Part shown: piece after piece, positions 57,101 to 64,000 of the stretch
Layout of the letters: each line of letters begins with the position of its first letter
Position numbering within the stretch: the first letter of the stretch is position 1
NCBI RefSeq assembly: GCF_001625305.1
Contig: NW_017803943.1
Span: 514,529-578,528, forward strand
Length of the DNA: 64,000 bases
Source of the DNA: Branchiostoma belcheri
Taxonomy: Eukaryota > Chordata > Leptocardii > Amphioxiformes > Branchiostomatidae
Direction: 5' to 3'
Notes under the pieces: model-generated
What the model was told of the DNA's origin: nothing
Database searches by the model: none
Seen by the model: only the letters and a program-made list of their open reading frames with translations
Position numbers and translations under genes: made by a program

Positions 57101-58091
57101 AGGACATTATGTCCTGACTGACTGACTCACAACTCCACCACAGCCGGGTTTTATTTTGTTGTCTCAGTGCTTGCTCAGCATAGCAGGCCATTTCACACTT
57201 GTCACCAGCATGGCATTGATGTGCTACCCAGTGAATGTGTCGTATTTACATACAGTGCAGTGGTGAATGTGTCAAGTATTAACATTCAGCAAGGTAACAA
57301 AACATAGACATTTCGGGATGAAAATAGCTTTACAAGTTTGTCAAAACTCCTGTCAAAGTAAGACATTGTCCCCCTTCTAAAACAACAGGTCCTTTATTAA
57401 TCCTACATGAATTTAACATAAACGAAAGGAATACATACCACAGGGATTGAGAAATATAGCACAGGGACGGAATCTATGTTTGTTTTTGGTTGAAGCAAAT
57501 GTCTCTGGTTGAAGATTCATTTGTCATTTGTATAAACGGCATTATATGAACCCTTCTTCAGTTTGTTGGCGAAGGGAAACAAGAATAGGCTGGAGAAGAT
57601 CCAGGCCTAGGATCGTATGCTGATCTTATAAAATCAGCAGTTGAGGAGACAAGTTACTTTTCTGGCCCGCCTACGGTCGCCATGTTATGGACTGAGTGCG
57701 ATTCACACATTCCAAGAACTCCGGGAAGTCCCGAACATGCCGCGGATATTCGGAACTGAAGTTCGGTCGCTAGGAAATGGCGACGACCGCTCCGAAAGGC
57801 GACGACCGTTCTGAGAAAAGGCGACGACCGTTCGGAAAGGCGACGACCGTTTACGAGACGGAAATTTGCCGCGGCGGCAGCTTCCTGCCGTTCCTGGCCG
57901 GCTGTCGCGGCTGTCTGGGGGAGTCCATGGCCAAGGCCGAGCTGTTCCTCTTCACGGCGCGGATCCTCAGGGACTTCCGCCTGGAGCTGCCGCACGGGGT
58001 TTCCCCGCCAAGTCTGCAGGGGCGATATGGCGTCGTCATGGCTCCGGACAGATACAGGATATGCTTCAGACCACGGGAAGAACAAATATAG
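51122..58091 (+). CDS. CYP17A1: CYP17A-type steroid 17-alpha-hydroxylase/17,20-lyase, last exon split by a transposon
   Basis: ER-membrane haem monooxygenase; vertebrate CYP17 converts pregnenolone/progesterone to 17-hydroxy steroids and androgens. Exons: 51122-51358, 51831-52034, 52458-52584, 53618-53757, 54059-54145, 54546-54755, 55186-55355, 55855-55958, 56409-56452, then 57879-58091 after the insert (1536 nt, 511 aa; human 508). All phases agree. Visible: N-terminal anchor (VVWLVALLVLVYGLLYG), proline hinge PPGPTPLPILGNLL, C-helix W-x-x-x-K (usually R), I-helix GGGMETATTT, ExxR in EATIREVLRMRPVAPLAIPH, PDRF motif, haem loop FLAGCRGCLG. The CYP17-like sequence around ExxR rules out CYP1. 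As assembled, the frame enters the insert and stops before the haem cysteine, so this allele should give no active enzyme unless the insert is excised or spliced out. Confidence 0.9.
52006..52155 (+). repeat. Tandem copies of the 5' splice site of CYP17 exon 2
   Basis: The exon end AAACTCACGCACAACGCGCT plus AAAG|GTAC is followed by copies at about 52071-52100 (CACAACGCGCTAAAG|GTCGG), 52108-52135 (CACAACGCGCTTATAG) and a weaker one at 52140-52158. The first copy keeps an intact donor. Confidence 0.75.
52585..53617 (+). mobile_element. CYP17 intron 3, probably an inserted element turned intron
   Basis: AGGTAACATCAT occurs at both borders (52583-52594 and 53616-53627), with the AG|GT of each copy being the donor and acceptor junction. 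The sequence starts TTTATTTATCTCTCTATTAG, like the reverse complement of a LINE 3' tail, and is poor in G, with a second similar start at 52689. No RT frame was recognised. The position appears to fall inside a single exon of vertebrate CYP17. Confidence 0.6.
55452..55535. mobile_element. Perfect 33-bp-arm hairpin
   Basis: Arms AATCAAATTGGCCAGGCAGT ... CCATTGGCCAG (55452-55484) and exact complement (55503-55535) with an 18-nt loop. The same arm sequence in single copy occurs near 44500 and 46815-46850, so this is a family of inverted-repeat elements. Intron 7 of CYP17. Confidence 0.8.
56453..57869. mobile_element. 1.4-kb nonautonomous transposon with about 175-bp inverted repeats in CYP17 last exon
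   Basis: Ends GCAAATTTCCGTCTCGTAAA, mirrored at the right end. The inverted repeats extend about 175 bp (56453-56628 and 57690-57869) with few mismatches and carry four tandem GGTCGTCGCC subrepeats, probable transposase sites. CGCGGCGGC is duplicated exactly (56444-56452, 57870-57878). The 9-bp duplication and long ends suggest a Mutator-like element. The inner 1.05 kb has no transposase frame. The ORFs over the ends are side effects of the subrepeats. The intact duplication and similar ends indicate a recent insertion. Confidence 0.92.
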
Positions 58092-58600
58092 ATTGGCGTT
58101 AAATCGTATATTTTCGTGTACAGGACTGTATTATCATTCTTCTCTTTGTTAAAGCCTGTGGCTAAGTTGGGCAGTATTGGCTGTATGTTACATCAACCTT
58201 CAATGCATTGGTTACATCTATTGCAGCCCAATAACCAATACATGTATAAATTAATAACTATATTAAGAATATTTAATATGATGTAGCTTATTTTTTGTGA
58301 GGAAATGTATAAAGGTCGATAACTTATTGTGTAATCGCAATTGATGGGTACTATCGTTCGTATACCTAGGCCAGTACCCCACGTTTTGAACCTGTAATAT
58401 TACTTTAAAACAGGTCAGATGGCATCTGTGTAGTAACTATTTGGTACTGATACAGCTCGTAACAGTGTGCACAATCGTATTTATCTGTTTACCAGTATTT
58501 ATGTCTTTATCCGTATCTATTTGTAACTTATTCATGTCCAGTACTTATCCTTATTCATTGTCATTGATGATTATCCTGTGTTGATGACTATGCCTCGTTC

Positions 58601-58606
58601 AATAAA
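58601..58606 (+). terminator. CYP17 poly(A) signal
   Basis: AATAAA about 510 bp after the stop codon, in the context TTCAATAAATAGC; the first canonical hexamer in a plausible place downstream of the CYP17 stop. Confidence 0.55.
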
Positions 58607-59353
58607 TAGCGTCGACTTTCAATCTGCGAGTTCTGTTTCTCATTTCCGAGCCAATTTGCAGGTAAAGAATGCAGTTTAACTTACATGAAGAAAACTCATG
58701 CATCAACGCTCAGTCTAGCTGGTGGCAGGCTTCCAATGCTACTAACTATAATATTATATCGTATGGCATCTATCGGCTATACTACACGCTAAAATGCCAT
58801 TGTAAGCCCTGCGGTTATTTGACCTTGATTAGAGTAAATAGAGTGACTTCCTACATCCTGTTATGACATAATCTTGAAAATGTCAGATTGACCAAACCAT
58901 ATTCATGATAGATGCCTGATAATAAAATTTCCATTTCTTATCAGTATTTGACAGGTAATAATCAAACTCAACTACATTGCATCTGTCAGTATCTGTTTTG
59001 ACATTCTCAGGCAAAAGATCGTCGTGCAATGACGTTTCTCTTCGACCCCACTTATCATACCACTGAACGAAGATACACACAAACACATGGCCTTGAAGAT
59101 TAAGTAGTGTCAGGGCCGAGTAGTGATAGTTTTGGACGGCAACAGTCAGTCACACTAACACGCTCTTTGAATGCTAAATGTAGTTTGCCATCGCCTTCCG
59201 ATCTAACCCTTATTTAGGCGATTTGTTAGCGGGTGCTGTAATGTTGCCATCAGTTAGTCATCAAGGCGTATATATACCGACCAAAACCAATGTCCCCATG
59301 GATGTCATCGGTAAAACCGCTGTATCTCCTTGAATGCACAGATGGCTTACAAC
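58607..59353. other. Gene-free stretch
   Basis: Mixed-composition sequence with only short open frames (at most 67 codons) and no motif or repeat that I recognise. Confidence 0.4.
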
Positions 59354-59361
59354 ATTCAAAC

Positions 59362-59795
59362 TAGGGCTGCGGACCGGTACACTGTACCGGTCCAATACCG
59401 TAAAAATCGTTTCGGTACAGGTCCAAAATACCGGATCATGAAGTAACGAGTATATACCGAAATAGCTAGTTTATACCATGTATATGACTAAAGATAGGTA
59501 AATCCTACCACAAAGACGAAAAATTAGCACTGGAAAAGACGTAAACACCGTCGATTGATTTGAGATCCTCAGTCTCACGAGACATCGCGAGAGTGTGGCT
59601 GATCCAGGGTTGTGATTGGAAGATACTGACAAGTTGTCAACACTTTATTATTGTTTGTGTCATGATTGAAAAAGTGAAGAACACGTGTTGATTTGTCAAA
59701 TTGTTCAGGTACAGGTACAGGTCCGGACCTGTACCTAAACCTCTGTACCGGTACCTGTACCGGTACCTGATGTTGCGTTTAGGTACGCAGCCCTA
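59362..59795. mobile_element. 434-bp hAT-type MITE
   Basis: Tips TAGGGCTGCG and CGCAGCCCTA are inverted. ATTCAAAC is duplicated exactly outside (59354-59361, 59796-59803), the 8-bp duplication expected of hAT transposons. Subterminal regions are packed with GGTACAGGT/ACCTGTACC and ACCGGTAC repeats. No coding capacity. Confidence 0.9.
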
Positions 59796-59803
59796 ATTCA
59801 AAC

Positions 59804-62800
59804 CGTTGCAAAACCACAGAAGTGTACTTACAAACATCGATAGCGTTAAAGGTACTGATCATGATCTTACCATATCAACTGTACATGTAGAAACAGCAGA
59901 CAGTGATCTGTAGAGTAGATTTATATATGGACGGAGAAACTGCCATTTTTGGAGTATAAGACATGTTTTATGACGAGCTAGAGGGACATGAATTACAATG
60001 TTTATCACTGAATGACGATATTCTTGGTAAAATGTTAATGTGACGTAAGCTGACGTCTTCTCTGACGCTGCCAGTCAAGCACAAATATGACTGGAATGCT
60101 GTGCACCCCTCTCGACGTATCACCTTGATTCTTATCACACCATGTTCCATCTTTAACTACGAACTTTCTGGAGGAAAGATTCAAGAATCGATACCTTGGC
60201 GAAGCTTAACATTGATTCGAAACATTATTAGCAGAGAAATGAATTTCTCTTAGCAAATTACTCTGTTTATCTTAACACGATCGTGGTTTTGGAATTAGAA
60301 CTTTTGAGATGGGGCCCCGGGAATCGATACATTGCCGGGCCCTAACATTGATCCTCAAGAAATTCATGGAGATACCATGAATTTCTGAGCAAAGTCATTA
60401 CGTTGCCAACAGTAAAGAATATGACGAACATTACTCTTCTTTGGGAATTAATCAGTGCAGTCTAAATTAAGGTCTAGGTTCTAACATTGTAAATGAATCG
60501 ACCTATGGTGTACACAATTAAAAATCTTCCGTAGTGACACTATATAGATGGTGTGTAACGAACATATACTTTCGTCATCTTTCTCTGTCAGGTATTTGTT
60601 TATCTTGCCCATCGAACTTACATAGCAACCTTTTTAATATATTGTGCATAGTTTTGGTACCAAGAGCAGACAATATCCAAGCGAGTCAACAATGTTCTGT
60701 AGTCATATTGAATTTTTTCCATCCCAATTTTGCCTTATGTAACATCATCGAATGCCATAGGCGAAAATCCTATGGGTCTTGTGACACGTTCCCCCGGGAA
60801 AACTGTAAAATCTTGACCCTCTGAATTTTCTAATATTTTCTGCATTATAGGGACAAATTTTGCTTCTCAACAAAGATTACTTTACTGACATATTTTTTTC
60901 ATAACTTTACACACCGGTTTTGTCCGTCGAAGACGACTGATTGAACGAAAAATTTGTCTGGCATGACCATCAAAAAAAGAAAGACACTGGCTAGAACACT
61001 GAAAATAATCAATTCTCCATGTACTGTGCTGTGATTTTTGGATGTTCTGCGAAGTTTGCCCTTTTCTAGCGATTTAAAGATGTCAGATATTGATGTGGTA
61101 GAGCTCGGTGTTCACCGCGGTGTGGAGTGTAATAGATAATGTGCATGGATAGCTTCGATTTCCAGCTCTGATCAGACATCGCGGCTGCCCGGCCGTGTCA
61201 TTGGTCTGACTACACCAGACGTGCTACAGCTGCGGCGTCTGCACACGGCACCATTTTCTACTCTACAAGCAGAGGTTTGGGCTTCGGCATATTTTGACGT
61301 GTTTTAGGCTCGTTTATTTGGCTTTCTTTTGTGTACCGGTATATTTCTTCGTGCCAGCCCAACACACAAAAGATACTAGTACAATAAAGAACGTCCGATA
61401 AGAATGCCTAAAACACGCCAAAAATAAGCCACAGCCCACCTCTGCTTCATTTCCGCTTCACAGGTTGAATGACAGATAAAAGCATTTTCTGTTCTTTGTA
61501 TGTACGTAAATTAGTGCTAGAGTTTGAGTGTCCTGTGAAATATTTTTGACAGCAAGAATATATTAAGTGTACCTCCACTTGTTCTTTGTCCTTTTATTTT
61601 GCATTAATTGATATTTGATTAAAAAATAGTGCTCCTTATGTTATTTGTTATGTCAGTTCTTGATTGAAAAGCCATTGACGATCGGATCTGTTGGCAACAG
61701 CCAGGAATTTTTAAAAGTATAAGTGATTCTTTGAAAATGTCAGTCGGTGTATAATTTGCCCACAAAGGTCCCACTCAATAACACAACTTAGGAGGCTTCA
61801 ATTTCGTTCATACCTCGCCGCCTTTAATTGACTGGTAGTTGCTACACCAGCGAATTTCTGTAGATCGGCTTGATTTTTTGTCTCAGGGATGAATGCATGT
61901 ATAAAGATTTGTTCAACAGCGTTACATGTTTCCTAACAGATCGAGTCAAGTGCGATGTGGCATAGCTTTGATCATTGGGTAGATACGTCGTGCTTTGGGG
62001 GATACTTGTCTTTAATGTTGCAAGTCCATAACTCTACGTCCAATCTCAATATGCAGATATGCCCTTACTCTTCTCCTTGTTTAAATCCTTACATTTAATC
62101 AAGTAGAAGTAAAAATATGGTAGGGAGTTTTTGTGGTGAAACTGTGTATTTGATTCTATGTAATATAATTTTGGAAATCCTCAAACAAGCGATTTGAGAC
62201 AGAAATGCCAATGTATTTAATATCTGTAGAGGGGAAAAGAAAGCTAAACTTTTTGCCGATGTGTGAATAAAATAAAATGGAATAAAGCAAAATAAAATGA
62301 ATAGTATACGGCAACAGCTGCGAAACATAAAGTTACAGAGCATCATAAATTTAGAATATACCTGCAAGCAAACTTGCCCTTAAACAATTCAATATCACGG
62401 CAATGAAAACTTGGGTAGATCTAAAGTATACAGAGACTGATCTTACGATCCTTCCGGCAAAGATGTGTCGATAACGATGAACGTCTATTGGACCATATGC
62501 CTGTGGGGTCGTCAAGGGACGCAAGATGCAACATCCAAAATAGATTCTAACGTCTGACATTTATTGTTGCTAAGGAGACATGGGAACATGCAGTTTTATT
62601 TTCAATTTAAAGGAATATCATAAAAATATGTTCTTACCTAGTGATATTATGAAATTTAGTCTATTCAGCAACACATTACGACTATGATTAGTCATACTGT
62701 GATGCTATCGCCTTCAGTGGTGATTTAATCAATGCAACCTTTTATGTAAATAATTCCGGGTAATACACGCCAGTAGCAAAGACCTCCGGTCATAAATGTG

Positions 62801-63150
62801 TATTTGTAAATGACATTGAGTAGCAGGAAACAACTCTATAAAGAGATGATTGGGAAATCCAGGTTTACAACTTGATAGTCTGCACAGCTGGGCAGCTTTA
62901 CTGTTCTTACACAAGGTCTGTAACGAGGTGCCATAAACTTTTTACTCCGGGATAACGATGTAAAAGAATAATCCTTTTTGTCCACGTATTGTTACGGCAG
63001 TGTTATCGATCCATCCATCATTTATGCGAAAGTCTTCAGATCTCCTCCTTCACGAAGTCTCAGTTTCATCCTTTAAGAACGATGTTATAATTTCTCACTT
63101 GGCTGCTGGATTAAACTGTTGCTACAAGGCAGAATAAAACGACGTTTGGC
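59804..63150. other. Gene-free stretch apart from one MITE
   Basis: No exon chain or recognisable protein. GAATCGATACMTTG recurs near 60186 and 60312, and ATGAATTTCT near 60240 and 60375, hinting at an old local duplication. Contains the MITE at 61259-61447. Confidence 0.4.
61259..61447. mobile_element. MITE related to the 122-bp element, larger copy
   Basis: Left end TACTCTACAAGCAGAGGTTT then TTTTGACGTGTTTTAGGC; the right side mirrors it as GCCTAAAACACGCC ... CCACCTCTGCTT, with a shorter, eroded tip. The centre has GTACCGGTATATTTC. Confidence 0.7.
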
Positions 63151-63157
63151 AGAATGG

Positions 63158-64000
63158 TGGTAGTTGACCGAGTTGACCGTGTTGACCGAGTTGACCGAGT
63201 TGACCAGGGTAGTTGATCGAGTTGACCGAGTTGACCGAGTTGACCGAGTTGACCGAGTTGACCAGGGTAGTTGACCGGGTTGATCGAGTTGACCGAGTTG
63301 ACCGAGTTGACCGAGTTGACCAGGGTATTGGACCGAGTTGATCGAGTTGACCGAGTTGACCGAGTTGACCGAGTTGACCAGGGTAGTGGACCGAGTTGAC
63401 CGAGTTGATCGAGTTGACCGAGTTGACCGAGTTGATCGGGTTGACCGTGTTGACCTAGTTGACCGAGTTGATCGAGTTGACTAAGGTAGTTGACCGAGTT
63501 GACCGAGTTGACCAGGGTAGTGGACCGAGTTGACCGAGTTGATCGAGTTGACCGAGTTGACCGAGTTGACCAGGGTAGTGGACCGAGTTGACCGAGTTGA
63601 CCAGGGTAGTGGACCGAGTTGACCGAGTTGACCGAGTTGACCGAGTTGATCGAGTTGATCGAGTTGACCGAGTTGATCGAGTTGACCGAGTTGACCAGGG
63701 GAGTTGACCGAGTTGACCGAGTTGACCGAGTTGACCGAGTTGACCGAGTTGACCGAGTTGACCAGGGTAGTGGACCGAGTTGACCGAGTTGACCGAGTTG
63801 ACCGAGTTGACCGAGTTGACCGAGTTGACCAGGGTAGTGGACCGAGTTGACCGAGTTGACCGAGTTGACCGAGTTGACCGAGTTGACCGAGTTGACCGAG
63901 TTGACCGAGTTGACCGAGTTGACCGAGTTGATCGAGTTGATCGAGTTGCCAGGGTAGTGGACCGAGTTGACCGAGGTTGACCGAGTTGACCGAGTTGACC
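63158..64000 (+). repeat. 9-bp minisatellite with higher-order structure, runs off the window
   Basis: Unit GTTGACCGA (with GTTGATCGA variants) repeated about 90 times, punctuated by GTTGACCAGGGTAGTGGACC cassettes at irregular spacing (near 63201, 63261, 63318, 63375, 63508, 63564, 63599, 63755, 63827). The reading frames (TEL or VDR repeats) follow from the period of 9. Confidence 0.95.

Noticed and set aside
51122..58091. Reading this P450 as CYP1
   Set aside because: The ATIREVLRMRPVAP-IPHK segment, exon sizes and overall length fit CYP17 better.
63158..64000. CRISPR-like array
   Set aside because: Units are contiguous with no unique spacers, and the context is an animal genome; it is a minisatellite.

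Overview
The window looks like nuclear DNA from an invertebrate chordate, most probably a lancelet (Branchiostoma). It has small exons in long repeat-rich introns with standard GT-AG sites, a CYP17-type steroid hydroxylase (a family I know from vertebrates and amphioxus), many kinds of short inverted-repeat transposons, and a 20-N gap where two diverged haplotypes appear to be joined. The species call is an inference.

Layout. 1-20.6 kb (minus): the 5' two-thirds of a very large SWI2/SNF2 chromatin-remodelling ATPase of the SRCAP/EP400/Domino group. I could chain 17 coding exons in phase (1336 codons); the 3' end runs off the left edge. 22.0-23.7 kb (minus): a 369-residue Ser/Pro/acid-rich protein with four repeats of about 49 residues, unknown to me. 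24.1-33.1 kb (plus): a complete 16-exon NOC4L gene (524 aa, ribosome biogenesis), head-to-head with the repeat protein. 33-41.7 kb: no gene, but dense satellites, foldback elements and a 5'-truncated LINE. 41.7-42.9 kb (minus): the last two exons of a small single-pass membrane protein whose own edges have been amplified into satellites. 43-51 kb: repeats, plus a promoter-like block with a near-perfect RFX X-box at 44.75 kb. 51.1-58.1 kb (plus): a CYP17A-type P450 (511 aa once the insert is discounted), complete except that a 1.4-kb inverted-repeat transposon sits inside its last exon just before the haem loop. 58.1-64 kb: no gene; a hAT-type element, another MITE and a 9-bp minisatellite running off the right edge.

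What stands out. (1) The CYP17 allele is broken by a clean insertion with a 9-bp target duplication. (2) CYP17 intron 3, apparently extra relative to vertebrates, is flanked by a 12-bp direct repeat placed exactly on AG|GT, the signature of an intron born from an insertion. (3) At least six times in this window the edge of an exon (splice site or stop codon plus flank) has been tandemly duplicated into neighbouring noncoding DNA. (4) The remodeller joins an EP400-like N-terminus and HSA region to a SRCAP-like ATPase and lies next to NOC4L, as EP400 does in human. (5) Several dispersed repeats carry hammerhead-like cores.

The genes do not form a functional unit; this is an ordinary gene-moderate, repeat-rich animal locus. 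No tRNA, rRNA, CRISPR or prokaryotic feature was found.
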